NCBI RefSeq assembly: GCF_026410505.1
Contig: NZ_JAPMIU010000012.1
Coordinates: 41,565-105,564 of the forward strand
Origin: Frateuria hangzhouensis
Lineage (GTDB): Bacteria; Pseudomonadota; Gammaproteobacteria; Xanthomonadales; Rhodanobacteraceae
Direction: 5' to 3'
Length of the DNA: 64,000 nt
A model generated the notes under the pieces. The model saw nothing but the letters and a program-made list of their open reading frames with translations, was not told where the DNA came from and ran no database searches. Positions 41,230 to 50,743 of the stretch are shown here, piece by piece. The position numbers and the translations under genes are program-made. Each line of letters opens with the position of its first letter. Position 1 is the first letter of the stretch.

Positions 41230-42570
41230 CTAGCCGGCCTTGCTCATCAATTCGTGCAACGGCGTAAACGGCGCAACGGACTCATGCCGCAGATACATGA
41301 CGTGGCCGCGATTCATACCGATAAAGAGCCTTTCGAAATCAGCCATGATCGCGTCCCGTGATGTATTCGCATGTTTTTCCGCCACGGCGGTGACGATCTG
41401 GTCGACCGTGCGAGTTCCGTCGATGGCGCGCAACAGGCTTGCGACAAAGGTGCCCTTGGCCACGGAAAAGCGCGGCTTGTCCGGAAACTGATCCAGCGTG
41501 ATGGTAAAGGCGTCGTTCTGGGCTTCTGCAATGTTCGCCAGCTGGTCCAAAGGCAGGACATGCCCGATACCCGACCAGGGGACCATGCCCTCATCGGTCA
41601 GGCGGGCAACGGTTTCGGCTGCGTCATGGCGGACGGCATAGAACTCGTGTTTGAAGATTTCGCCCGACAGGGCTTCGCCGATCGCTTGTTGTTGCTTCAG
41701 GGGGTATTTGCCGATTTTTTCCAGAAGCGCGCGGTCTTTCAGGAAAGTTTCGGGTAGATACTGCAGCTGGCGGTAGTACGTCCCCGGTTCGCTGGCCAGT
41801 TTCATGCCGCAGCGCTCCAGCCAGTCGTGCACCTCGAGGATCGAATATGCCCGGTCCTGCGTGTGCAGGAACAGATCGAAAGTGCCGGCATCGTTGCCCA
41901 GGTCGCTGTACCCACCGAGAAACCGCTGACCGGCGTTGAACCAGTGTTGGCCAGGCAGGCTGTTCAACACCTCCCGCGTATTGCGGATCTTGACGGCAGC
42001 GCTGTCTTCTTCGCCGTTGATCATGCGCATCAGGTTCTGAACCTGATAGATGCCGGTGCGCCCGTACGTCGCATAGACCATCACGAACATCGCTCCGCCC
42101 GGTTTCAGCACGGACAACAGCGCCCTGAGCCCCGCGTCCGGGTCTTCCAGATGATGCAGAACGCCGGTGCAGTCGATGAAGTCGAAAAGGCCCACGTCCA
42201 GGTTGGGCAAATTCAGGATGCTGTCTTCGATCCAGTCGATATTCTGCAGCCCGCGGACCTCCGCTCGTTTACGGGCGATCTGGGCGCTGGCCGTGCTCAT
42301 GTCCAGATAGGTGACGCGCGCGCCGGGCTTGTCGCGCAGCTGTTCTGCCCAGGCGATCAAGCCGTCGCCCGTTCCGCCGCCGGCGCTCAACACGCGAAAG
42401 CCGTTCGCGAAATCCTGGCGACCGTTGAAGCAATGGTGATTGACCGAATCAAGCCGCGCCTGATGCGACACGATCAGGCGTTTGCGTTCATCCTGCGGAT
42501 CGCGCTCGGGATAGGGATACTGTTCGTATTGCGTGCGGACGTCGGGCAGGTAGTTACCGTTCTGGCTCAT
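41230..42570 (-). CDS. Class I methyltransferase with C-terminal winged-helix-like domain
   Basis: This 446-residue protein has the SAM-binding motif VLSAGGGTGDG, the acidic motif II YLDMSTAS and the motif IV-like FDFIDCTGVLHHLEDPD. The N-terminus (QYEQYPYPERDP) is a substrate-lid segment found in tRNA and small-molecule methyltransferases. The middle region (about 200-350) is a methyltransferase regulatory domain. The last 90 residues (FSVAKGTFVASLLRAIDG..., TVDQIVTAVAEKH, FIGMNRGHVMYL) resemble a PqqD-like or winged-helix fold. The substrate is unknown. It stands alone, next to an MFS gene in the same direction 136 bases away. Confidence 0.88.
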   Translation of the reverse strand: MSQNGNYLPDVRTQYEQYPYPERDPQDERKRLIVSHQARLDSVNHHCFNGRQDFANGFRVLSAGGGTGDGLIAWAEQLRDKPGARVTYLDMSTASAQIARKRAEVRGLQNIDWIEDSILNLPNLDVGLFDFIDCTGVLHHLEDPDAGLRALLSVLKPGGAMFVMVYATYGRTGIYQVQNLMRMINGEEDSAAVKIRNTREVLNSLPGQHWFNAGQRFLGGYSDLGNDAGTFDLFLHTQDRAYSILEVHDWLERCGMKLASEPGTYYRQLQYLPETFLKDRALLEKIGKYPLKQQQAIGEALSGEIFKHEFYAVRHDAAETVARLTDEGMVPWSGIGHVLPLDQLANIAEAQNDAFTITLDQFPDKPRFSVAKGTFVASLLRAIDGTRTVDQIVTAVAEKHANTSRDAIMADFERLFIGMNRGHVMYLRHESVAPFTPLHELMSKAG

Positions 42571-42706
42571 ATAGTCTTCCGATCAAACCCAATTTCCCGG
42601 CTGGCGAATTCCCGGCAGTGCGCGAATGCGACGTTTGCCCACCAACCTGTGAACATCATCGCACGCATCGGTCGCGGCAACCGCCACAAGGCGGTTCCAG
42701 ACCGCG

Positions 42707-44008
42707 TCAGGTCACCCGCTCCCCCGCCGCCACGCGAGCGGCCGTGATGTCCTCCGGCGCGGGGTGGATGACAAGGCGCAATCGTCCGGGAGCCCAGCGC
42801 AACCGTAATTGGCGATGCCTGACGAGATAACCCAGCGCCACCGCGGCCGCCGCCAGGCCCGCCAGCGCGCCGACACCCAGCGCCCAGCGAGCGCCGAAAT
42901 GATCGACCACCCAGCCTACCAGCGGCGCTCCGACCGGCGTGCCACCCATGACCACCGCAATGCGCAGCGCCAGCACCCGGCCGCGCATGGCGCGCTCGGT
43001 GGTGAGTTGCATCATGGAGTTGCTGCCGGTCATGAAGGTGAGCGCAGCCAGTCCGACGAAAAACAACACGGCAGCAAACAGAAACGGGGTAGGCATCACC
43101 GCAGCCACCGCCACGGAAGCACCGAAGGCCGCTGCGGAAGCGGCCATCAACACCATCCCCGGGAACTGGCGGCGGGCGGAAAGCAGGGCGCCGCACATCG
43201 TGCCCGCGGCCATCGCCGACGTCATCAGGCCGTACTGGCTGGCGTCCCCATGGAACACGGTGACCGACATGGTCGAAATGAAAATGGCGAAGTTGAAGCC
43301 AAAGGTGCCGAGCAGGAAGAGCATCACCAGCACGGCGACCAGGTCGGGTCGCAGCCACACGTAGCGAAACCCGGCCAACAGGCTGCCGCGCGTGCGTTCG
43401 GGCCGCGCTTCGGTATGCAGCTCGTGCAAGCGCAGGAACCAGAGCGATACCAGCACCGCACCATAGGAACCGGCGTTGATCAGGAACAGCCAGCCCTCGC
43501 CCACCGCGGCAATCAATACGCCCGCCACCGCGGGGCCGAGCATTCGCGCCGCATTGAAGGAGGCCGAGTTGAGCGCCACGGCGTTGGCCAGCACGTCATC
43601 GGTGACCAGATCCGAGACGAACGCCTGCCGTGCGGGCGCGTCGAACGCGGTGACGCAACCCAGCAGCAGGGCAAAGCCATACACCTGCCAGAGCTGCACC
43701 ATGCCGAAAACGGTGAGCAGGCCCAGGCCCAGCGCCAGCACTCCGGAAGCGGCCTGGGTCCACAACAGCAGCTTGCGCCGATCCATGTGGTCGGCGGCAA
43801 AGCCGGAAAGCGGCAACAGCAACAGTGGCGGACCGAACTGCAGCGCCATCACCGTACCCACCGCGGTCGCGTTGTGGTGGGTGAGCACGGTAAGCACCAG
43901 CCAGTCCTGCCCGATGCGCTGCATCCAGGTGCCCACGTTGGACACCAGCGCGCCGACGGACCACAGCCGGTAGTTGTAGCTCCTGAGCGAATGGAACATG
44001 CCGTTCAT
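42707..44008 (-). CDS. MFS exporter of the EntS-like class
   Basis: This 433-residue membrane protein has about twelve helices. The start SYNYRLWSVGALVSNVGTWMQRIGQDWLVLT and the loop FAADHMDRRKLLLWTQ, with AFDAPARQAFVSDLV, match the enterobactin-exporter-like (MFS_3) group. Such proteins pump siderophores, drugs or metabolites, and the substrate is unknown. Upstream in-frame codons are long but encode no plausible extension. MNGMFHS at 44008 (or the ATG three codons later) gives the family start. Confidence 0.92.
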   Translation of the reverse strand: MNGMFHSLRSYNYRLWSVGALVSNVGTWMQRIGQDWLVLTVLTHHNATAVGTVMALQFGPPLLLLPLSGFAADHMDRRKLLLWTQAASGVLALGLGLLTVFGMVQLWQVYGFALLLGCVTAFDAPARQAFVSDLVTDDVLANAVALNSASFNAARMLGPAVAGVLIAAVGEGWLFLINAGSYGAVLVSLWFLRLHELHTEARPERTRGSLLAGFRYVWLRPDLVAVLVMLFLLGTFGFNFAIFISTMSVTVFHGDASQYGLMTSAMAAGTMCGALLSARRQFPGMVLMAASAAAFGASVAVAAVMPTPFLFAAVLFFVGLAALTFMTGSNSMMQLTTERAMRGRVLALRIAVVMGGTPVGAPLVGWVVDHFGARWALGVGALAGLAAAAVALGYLVRHRQLRLRWAPGRLRLVIHPAPEDITAARVAAGERVT

Positions 44009-44515
44009 TGCGTGCGTGGCGACTCCGTCGGAACCAGGGAAACAAGCAGAAGCGGGCCGCATCAGGTCATGCAACCCTCCGGAACCGGCAGCACCTGCGC
44101 GCGGCGTTCCACGCGCCGATGGTATTCGCACGGGCAACCCGCGCGAACGTCTCGCCATCCGGCCCGGTGCAGCGACTTTGTCGCAGACGGACGTCCGCGC
44201 TCCACGCGGGCGGGAATCCACCTTGCCGATGCGCGAGCCAGGTCGACTTTCCGCGGTCGCGGGAACGAGCCCCGACCTGTCCCAGCCACCTTCCAGCGCG
44301 ATGCAGCCTACCGGGCAGGCTGAAATGAGGCGTGAGCGCATGCGCGAAGAGATGCATGGTGGATCGAACCGCATGGCGCGCGGGCGCGCGGTCTCGAGCG
44401 AAGCGCCATCAGCGTCTCGCGAACCTCGGCGTCTTGCAGGGAAAGCCCCGCCGTACCGGCATGACGTGCCGGATGCGCGCCCGAAAACCGCGCCCCTTCC
44501 CGTTAAACTGCACGC
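44009..44515. other. Non-coding interval upstream of pyrC
   Basis: These 507 bases between divergent genes are evenly GC-rich. They must carry the promoters of the MFS exporter and pyrC. I see no RNA, repeat or credible small gene. Confidence 0.5.
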
Positions 44516-45556
44516 ATGAGCACCGACCACATCACCCTGACCCGTCCCGACGACTGGCACCTGCACCTGCGCGACGGTGCCTTGCTGGCCGCCGTACTGC
44601 CGCACACCGCCCGCTGCTTTGCGCGCGCCATCGTCATGCCCAACCTGAAGCCGCCGGTGACTACCGTGGCGCTGGCACGCGCCTACCGCGAGCGCATCCT
44701 TGCCGCGCTGCCTGCGGACGTCGCTTTCGAGCCATTGATGACGCTATACCTGACCGAGGCCACCACGCCGGACGACATCGCCCAGGCGCGCGCCAGCGGT
44801 TTCGTGCACGCGGTCAAGTATTACCCGGCCGGCGCCACCACCAACGCGGCCAGCGGCGTCAGCGACCTGCGCCGCTGCTACGCGGTGTTCGAGGCCATGC
44901 AGAAGCACCAGATGCCCCTGCTGATGCATGGCGAGGTCACCGACCCGGCGGTCGACGTGTTCGACCGGGAACCGGTGTTCGTGGAGCGCCACCTGACCAC
45001 GCTGTTGCGCGACTTCCCGGCGTTGCGCATGGTGCTCGAACACATCACCACGCGCGAGGCGGCCCAGTTCGTGCGCGACGCGCCGGCGCACGTCGGCGCC
45101 ACTGTCACGCCCCAGCACCTGCTGATGAACCGCAACGCCATCTTCGCCGGCGGACTGCGTCCGCACAGCTACTGCCTGCCGGTACTCAAGCGCGAAAGCC
45201 ATCGCCAGGCGCTGGTCGAGGTGGCCACCAGCGGCGACCCGAGCTTCTTCCTGGGCACCGACAGTGCGCCGCATCCCCGCCATGCGAAGGAAAGCAGCTG
45301 TGGCTGCGCCGGCATCTATTCCGCGCACGCCGCCATCGAGCTGTATGCCGAGGCTTTCGAGGCCGCGGGCGCGCTGGACAGGCTGGAAGCCTTCGCCAGC
45401 TTCCACGGTGCCGACTTCTACGGCCTGCCCCGCAACGCCGGCACCATTACTTTGCGCAAGCAAGCGTGGACCGTGCCCGAGGAGTTCGATTTCGGTGGCG
45501 TGCCCGGCGTGCCGATGCGCGCGGGCGAAACCGTCGGCTGGCGAATGGATGCGTGA
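44516..45556 (+). CDS. pyrC: Dihydroorotase, class II
   Basis: This closes N-carbamoyl-aspartate to dihydroorotate in pyrimidine synthesis, in the cytoplasm. Its 346 residues have the binuclear zinc site: [10 protein letters not shown] (H-x-H), the carboxylated Lys101 in [29 protein letters not shown] and [16 protein letters not shown] with the catalytic Asp. [17 protein letters not shown] and the C-terminal QAWTVPEEF are also typical of PyrC class II. It is a single gene with its own promoter region. Confidence 0.98.
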   Translation: MSTDHITLTRPDDWHLHLRDGALLAAVLPHTARCFARAIVMPNLKPPVTTVALARAYRERILAALPADVAFEPLMTLYLTEATTPDDIAQARASGFVHAVKYYPAGATTNAASGVSDLRRCYAVFEAMQKHQMPLLMHGEVTDPAVDVFDREPVFVERHLTTLLRDFPALRMVLEHITTREAAQFVRDAPAHVGATVTPQHLLMNRNAIFAGGLRPHSYCLPVLKRESHRQALVEVATSGDPSFFLGTDSAPHPRHAKESSCGCAGIYSAHAAIELYAEAFEAAGALDRLEAFASFHGADFYGLPRNAGTITLRKQAWTVPEEFDFGGVPGVPMRAGETVGWRMDA

Positions 45557-45757
45557 GGCGGGCTCGCCGCGGTTTCTGGGACGCGAAACATCGCATCGCT
45601 GGGTCGGGGCCGCCACGCATGCTGCCGGGATCCAGCGGTTCGACCGTCGACCGCGAGCTGTAAACGTCGACGCAGCGCATGAGGTCACCCATGCCGGCTC
45701 GAACGCGTCCCGGGGTTCGCGATCGGCAAGCGCCACCTGCAGCCCCCGGGCATGCCA

Positions 45758-46762
45758 TCAGCGTCCATCCAGTCCTTCACGCAGCGCCTCGGCAAAGGCC
45801 AGCGGCTGGTCGATCCAGGCGCAGTGCCCGGCATCGTGGATGACGTGCAGGCGGACCTTTCCGGCCTCTGCAAGGGCTGACCAGGACCGCGCCGATGGAT
45901 CGACGTAGTCGCGGTCGCCCTGGATGACCGTAATCGGCACCGGATGCGATTCGAGCGCCGGACGGATGTCCCAGGTGGGCATGCTGGCGGCGATCGAGGC
46001 ACCCACGTTGCGGTTGTAATAGGCACCCCCGCTGGTGAGTTGGTGCCAGCGATCCAGATGCACGAGATCCAGCGGCGCGTTGTACCTGATCCTGAGCCGC
46101 ATCCTTGCCTGTCGCGGCGTGTCCTGGCTCTTGTCTGACGGCAGGTCCGCCTCGGCCAGCACCCGTGCGATGTCGTCTTCGCGCGACATCATCGCCGTCT
46201 CTCGTTTTTCCAGGGCCTTTTCGTGCGGCTCCAGACTGGCCTCGTCCATTACCGGGGGCAAGGTAGCCGTCAGCACGAGCCGTTCCACGTGGGTGGGATG
46301 GGCGCGGTAATAGGCCATCGCCAACAGGGTTCCATACGAGTGGGCAAACAGCACCATCCGGTCGCGACCCAGCGCAACCCGCAGTGCCTCCAGGTCGCCC
46401 ACCATCTGTCGCATGGTCAACTTGCCTTCCATTTCCACCGGCACCGGCGACAGTACGCTGCCGCGCTGGTCGTACAGAACGAAGGCATGCCGCCTCAACT
46501 GCGGGCGCAGTGCATCGATGATGTAGTGGAAGTCGCGCCCCGGACCGCCGTGCAGGAACACCACCGGCGCGCCCTGCCCCACCTCGGTCACGTACAGCTT
46601 CGCTGCGTGGTCCGCTGTCGGCAGATACCAGGCGTTCCGCTGCACCTGGTTGAAGACATCGTGCGTCGGCGCCTGCGGCGTCCTGGCGACGTCGGCGGCA
46701 CCGGCGGCGGCGCAGGCGATGCCACCCGCCAGCAGCGCGGCAAGAAGAGGAAGCGTACGCAT
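45758..46762 (-). CDS. Secreted alpha/beta hydrolase, prolyl-aminopeptidase-like
   Basis: This 334-residue protein has a signal peptide (MRTLPLLAALLAGGIACAAAGA). The S33-type motifs are VVFLHGGPGRD, LYDQRGS and the nucleophile elbow AHSYGT, with a late Asp in QGDRDYVDPS and His in DAGHCAWIDQP. A cap region of about 80 residues (VERLVLTATLPPVMDEAS...) is inserted as in proline iminopeptidases. It is a distant relative of the hydrolase at 5959-6954. AAGGAG 8 bases upstream supports the ATG at 46762. The substrate is unknown. Confidence 0.88.
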   Translation of the reverse strand: MRTLPLLAALLAGGIACAAAGAADVARTPQAPTHDVFNQVQRNAWYLPTADHAAKLYVTEVGQGAPVVFLHGGPGRDFHYIIDALRPQLRRHAFVLYDQRGSVLSPVPVEMEGKLTMRQMVGDLEALRVALGRDRMVLFAHSYGTLLAMAYYRAHPTHVERLVLTATLPPVMDEASLEPHEKALEKRETAMMSREDDIARVLAEADLPSDKSQDTPRQARMRLRIRYNAPLDLVHLDRWHQLTSGGAYYNRNVGASIAASMPTWDIRPALESHPVPITVIQGDRDYVDPSARSWSALAEAGKVRLHVIHDAGHCAWIDQPLAFAEALREGLDGR

Positions 46763-47254
46763 GACCGCTGCTCCTTCGGAAAGACGCAAACGAGGTTAGG
46801 GCGAGCCATGGTGGCGATCAAACGCCACAAGTCACAGCCGCCGGCAAGCCACCGGCGCGCCGCCTTGCCACGACCGCCGCTTCGCTCGCGGCATGGCGCA
46901 TCGCAGGTCGCGCAGGCGGCGCATCGGACCCGCGCTGCGGACAGCGCCTGCTCGCGACGAGCGGCACCGGTCTCGCACGGTGACTTCTCGCACGTGCCCG
47001 ACGGCATTGGAGCGCGACAGGATGGAATACGTCGTTCGCTGCGTTCGATGCACAACACAGCCCTGCATCCCGCCCTGGCATCTCGCAAGCGCAAGTCCGT
47101 CGATCGGCAAATGCCGCCCGCCACCGCCACCAGCGAGATCGGCGCCGCGCACGACGACAACCAACTGATCCGTGCTTGCGTATCCGCGCGAAGGCCGCTC
47201 CGGCGGCCGCCAAGGACGCCTTCCGCACGGCTGGACCATACCCGGAGGTGATTC
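46763..47254. other. Non-coding interval
   Basis: These 492 bases between divergent genes contain the promoters for both and a GGAGGT ribosome site at about 47241-47246 for the plus-strand gene. No repeat or RNA is recognised. Confidence 0.5.
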
Positions 47255-48385
47255 ATGAACAAGCGATTGGTGATGTGCGGATGGCTCGCGGCCATGGCGT
47301 GGACGGGCATGGTGCAGGCTCAAGTGCACCTGTCCGGACTCGACAAGGGCATGACCGGTCCGCGGGCGCAAATGGCAGTACTGGGTAGCGCGCATCTGGC
47401 CAAGATGCACGGCGACGTGCAGCCGCGTGCACTGGAGCCGTTGTTGCAGCGGCTGGCCGCTTTCCGGCCGGACGTCATCACGGTCGAGCAGATCCCCGGT
47501 GCCGGCTGCGAGCTGATGGCGCAGTACCCCACCATCTATTCCGCCGAAGGCATCGCCACCTACTGCGACGCGACCGAAAAGGCACACGCGGCCACCGGCC
47601 TGGACGTGCCGGCGGCGATCGCCCAGGTGCAGGCCACGCTGGCGGACTGGCCGGCCCATCCGGCGCCGTCTCGGCGCAGGCATCTGGCGGCCTTGTTTCT
47701 GGCCGCCAACGACCGCGCGTCCGCGCTGGTCCAGTGGCTGCAACTGGCCGAAGCCGAGCGGCATGCCGGCGACGGCGTGGACGCGGCGCTGGCCGCGCTG
47801 CTCGATGAACTCGCCACCGCCGACGACGAAACGTTCTCCATCGGCGCCCACCTGGCCGCCCGACTCGGCCTGCAGCGCGTATTCCCGATCGACGACCATA
47901 CCGGCGACAGCATCGACGTGGATGACGTGCAGGGCTTCGCCACGGCCCTTCGTCAAGCCTGGGCGGGGGCGAAAGCGGAAACGCAGCCCCGGCGCGCGCG
48001 CGAGAAGGCACTCTTCAAGCAGGGCGACATGCTGGCGCTGTACCGCTACCTCAACCGTCCCGATGTCATGCGCACGGCCATCGAGGGCGACTTCCGCGCG
48101 GCGCTGCGCGAATCCTCGCCGGAGCATTTTGGCCAGCTCTACGTGGCCGGTTGGGAAACCCGCAACCTGCGCATGGTCGCGAACATCCGCGCTGCTTTCC
48201 GGGAGCGCCCCGGCGCACGCGTGCTGGCCATCGTCGGCGCCAGCCACAAGCCGTGGTTCGACAATCTGCTGGGCCTGATGCAGGGGGTGGATGTGCTCGA
48301 CGTGGAGTCGCTGCTCGGACCGAGCGGCACGCATCCGGACCGGCCCGCGCCGCCAACGTCGGCTGCCCGGGGTAAGGCTTCGTAA
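47255..48385 (+). CDS. Secreted TraB/ChaN-like protein (DUF5694-like)
   Basis: This 376-residue exported protein has a signal peptide to VQA. Early motifs are VLGSAHLAKMHGDV and RPDVITVEQIPGAGC, with late RPGARVLAIVGASHKPWFDNLL. These His/Glu landmarks are those of the TraB/DUF5694 group. The middle is helical. It is the longer relative of the protein at 25265-25975. Members have no proven reaction. GGAGGTGATTC just before the ATG gives a strong ribosome site. Confidence 0.78.
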   Translation: MNKRLVMCGWLAAMAWTGMVQAQVHLSGLDKGMTGPRAQMAVLGSAHLAKMHGDVQPRALEPLLQRLAAFRPDVITVEQIPGAGCELMAQYPTIYSAEGIATYCDATEKAHAATGLDVPAAIAQVQATLADWPAHPAPSRRRHLAALFLAANDRASALVQWLQLAEAERHAGDGVDAALAALLDELATADDETFSIGAHLAARLGLQRVFPIDDHTGDSIDVDDVQGFATALRQAWAGAKAETQPRRAREKALFKQGDMLALYRYLNRPDVMRTAIEGDFRAALRESSPEHFGQLYVAGWETRNLRMVANIRAAFRERPGARVLAIVGASHKPWFDNLLGLMQGVDVLDVESLLGPSGTHPDRPAPPTSAARGKAS

Positions 48386-48431
48386 GAATCTCCTCAGGCG
48401 TGCCTCAAGCTTCCAACGGCCGGCTGCGTTC

Positions 48432-48447
48432 GGATGTCCGGACATCC
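48432..48447. promoter_or_regulatory. Perfect 16-base palindrome before the HECTH gene
   Basis: GGATGTCCGGACATCC is fully symmetric and ends 13 bases before the start codon of the metalloprotease-like gene, next to its ribosome site. It may be an operator or an RNA hairpin that masks the ribosome site. Confidence 0.5.
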
Positions 48448-48460
48448 AAGGAGAAAGCCG

Positions 48461-49081
48461 ATGAACGTACGCGACCAGGTGGTCCGGTTCCTGAAAACCC
48501 ACCCCTCCATCAACGCGGTGAACTTCAGGTTCAAGTCGTACAGGATCTGGCCGGACGCCTACCGCAAGGACGTCGCGGACGCGGTGAGCCGCGGCGACAT
48601 AAAGCTCGGCTCGGCGGTCAACGATGACGCCGCTGCCAGCTATCGGCAGGACCAGGATCGGCTGGAAATCTCCCCGTCGGCGAACTTCGCCTCGCTCCAC
48701 CACCTGGGGCTGATCCTGCACGAATGCACCCATGCCGTTCTGGACATGCGCGCCATCGGCCGCCACTCCGCCTTCGAGGACGAGGCGGTCGCCTACCTTG
48801 CGCAGGCGTTCTTCCTGACCCGGACCCTGGGCGACGCCCGGACCACGCCCGATATCCCCGTGCCATCGAGCGCCAACACCGACGATGGCGCAGGCATCTA
48901 CCGGGAAGCCAAGCGCGTCGCGGCCAGGGCCATGCGCACCGGCACGTACGCCATCGACGGCAACGAGGGCGCGAACCTGATATCGCTGATCGCCGGCCAC
49001 CCCCACTACCGAGACCAGAAGTCGTATCCCTCCAACCGCTTCAACCGGAGCTTCCTGTACAACCTCGCGCGCAACATATGA
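48461..49081 (+). CDS. HExxH zincin-like protein of unknown family
   Basis: This 206-residue protein has no signal peptide. It has the zinc motif HECTH at 87-91 (in GLILHECTHAVLDMR) and, 15 to 17 residues later, FEDEAVAYLAQAFF, where Glu106 or Glu108 can be the third ligand. This is the gluzincin arrangement HExxH...E. The remainder (IWPDAYRKDVADAVSRGD, EGANLISLIAGHPHY) is not recognised. A peptidase or toxin-like role is possible but unproven. AAGGAG lies 8 bases upstream and a perfect palindrome lies just before it. Confidence 0.75.
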   Translation: MNVRDQVVRFLKTHPSINAVNFRFKSYRIWPDAYRKDVADAVSRGDIKLGSAVNDDAAASYRQDQDRLEISPSANFASLHHLGLILHECTHAVLDMRAIGRHSAFEDEAVAYLAQAFFLTRTLGDARTTPDIPVPSSANTDDGAGIYREAKRVAARAMRTGTYAIDGNEGANLISLIAGHPHYRDQKSYPSNRFNRSFLYNLARNI

Positions 49082-49270
49082 CGCGTCCATGTACCCGCGC
49101 GTGAGCCGGCGTTGCCAAAATCCCTGGCCGCCACGGGCGCGCTGACCTGGCCACGACCCGTGGCGCCCGCTGGCGGCTCATCTTCCAGTCCCGGTCTTTT
49201 GCGGTTTTCGGTTGGCGAACCGCACCCGGGAAGTCCATCGGGAAGGCATGGCCAGGTGGCAGCGTTTGCC

Positions 49271-49507
49271 TCAAGCCCGGCTTTGCCGGTGCGGCGTCAC
49301 CAGCCATTGCACCAGCCGGGCGACCGGCACGCCCAGGACGATCACCATCACAAATGCAGCTGGCCAGGCCGCGAGGAACGCATGGCCCCACCGGACCGGT
49401 GCCAGGGCCGGCCAGCCAGCATGCAGCCAGCCGATCCAGCCAGTCATGAACAGTGACATCAGCATGGACATCAACGCAGCGGAAACGACGCGGGGCGACA
49501 GGCTCAT
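49271..49507 (-). CDS. DUF2798 small membrane protein
   Basis: This 78-residue protein has two hydrophobic helices (ALMSMLMSLFMTGWIGWL and FLAAWPAAFVMVIVLGVPVARLVQ), matching DUF2798. Its function is unknown. The gene is divergent from a LysR gene that starts 104 bases away, so it may be that regulator's target. Confidence 0.8.
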   Translation of the reverse strand: MSLSPRVVSAALMSMLMSLFMTGWIGWLHAGWPALAPVRWGHAFLAAWPAAFVMVIVLGVPVARLVQWLVTPHRQSRA

Positions 49508-49610
49508 GAGGAACTCCCGGTAGGTGATCGAGGAACCGGGCGCAGTCTAGGAAGCGGCGATCAGAACAAAAACAGCTAAGATTCGAATATCAAATTCCGT
49601 ATTTGCAATC

Positions 49611-50495
49611 ATGCTCGATGACCTTGCGCTGTTCGTGGCGATTGTCGAGGGCGGCAGTCTCAACGCCGCCGCCCGCCGTGAAGGCCTGCCCGCGGCAACG
49701 GTCACGCGCCGGCTCCAGCGGCTCGAGAAACACCTGGGTTGCCGCCTGCTGGAACGCAGCGCCCGCCGCATGGTGCCGACGCCCGAAGGCCTGCAGTACT
49801 ACGAACAGTGCCGTCCGCTGGTCCATGGGCTCGGCCAGATCACGCGCTCGCTCGACGACGCCATGCACGCCATGGCCGGTTCCGTGCGCGTCCTTGCGCC
49901 CGAGGGCCTGGCCATCGGCGCGTTGGCGCCGGCGTGGGCGAGCTTCCTGGAGAACCATCCCGGGATCACGCTTCAACTGGAACTGAGCAATGCGGTGCAG
50001 GATCTGATCGGCAGCGGCGCGGACCTGGCCATCCGTGTCGGCAGGCAGCGCGACTCCGCGCTCACGCAACGGCGCCTTGGCACGCTGGAGATCGGCCTGG
50101 TGGCGTCGCCCGGCTACTTGTCCGCGCATCCGCTCGCCGCGGGGCAGCCGCTGGACCAACATCGCGTGCTGGTGGCCGAACCGCTCGACCCCACCCGGCT
50201 GCCCAGTCCCGAGCAACCCCTGCTCCGGCTGGCCGATGCCGTACGCATGCGGGTGAACAACATGACGCTCGCCATCCAGTTGGCCGAATCCGGCCTCGGG
50301 TTGCTGCTGTGCCCGCTGCACCAATGTGCTGCCGCGCTGAAGGAAGGCCGCCTCGTACGCGTGTCAGCGGACAGCCAGCTACCGTCGCGCGAGGTCTTTG
50401 CGGTGTGGTCGCAACGCCACTACCTGCCCGCCCGCGTACGGGCACTCGTCGAACACCTGGCGGGTTTCTTCACCTCGGATCCGAGGCTCAGCTGA
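49611..50495 (+). CDS. LysR-type transcriptional regulator
   Basis: This 294-residue regulator has the LysR winged helix (DLALFVAIVEGGSLNAAARREGLPAATVTRRLQRLE) and substrate-binding domain. The CrgA-like pattern VRVLAPEGLAIG..., DLAIRVGRQRDSAL and LASPGYLSAHP places it in the AaeR/PA-type group that often controls a neighbouring oxidoreductase or membrane gene. It is divergent from the DUF2798 gene. The gap has a near-palindrome GATTCGAATATC at 49580-49591. Confidence 0.94.
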   Translation: MLDDLALFVAIVEGGSLNAAARREGLPAATVTRRLQRLEKHLGCRLLERSARRMVPTPEGLQYYEQCRPLVHGLGQITRSLDDAMHAMAGSVRVLAPEGLAIGALAPAWASFLENHPGITLQLELSNAVQDLIGSGADLAIRVGRQRDSALTQRRLGTLEIGLVASPGYLSAHPLAAGQPLDQHRVLVAEPLDPTRLPSPEQPLLRLADAVRMRVNNMTLAIQLAESGLGLLLCPLHQCAAALKEGRLVRVSADSQLPSREVFAVWSQRHYLPARVRALVEHLAGFFTSDPRLS

Positions 50496-50743
50496 CACGA
50501 AACGGGAAAGGGTTGACCCGTGTGCCGACGGTGTTTATCGCAGACATGTTGCCGAACCGGGAGTCCGTTCATCGAGCTCAACCGGCTCGCGCGCTCCCTG
50601 ACTGGAAGCTGTCTCGTGGCTGAGTCTTCACAAAACCAGTAGCAGGATCGCGGGCACGGGGGTTACGGGGTAAACACCATCGGCTCAGCGGGCGCCAGCT
50701 GCCCATCGCGCTGTGGTGCCCGGGACACATGGAGCACCACAAA

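Noticed and set aside
46832..49090. A 752-codon minus-strand frame
   Set aside because: It runs antisense through two real plus-strand genes and their gap, and no ribosome site or family motif is present.
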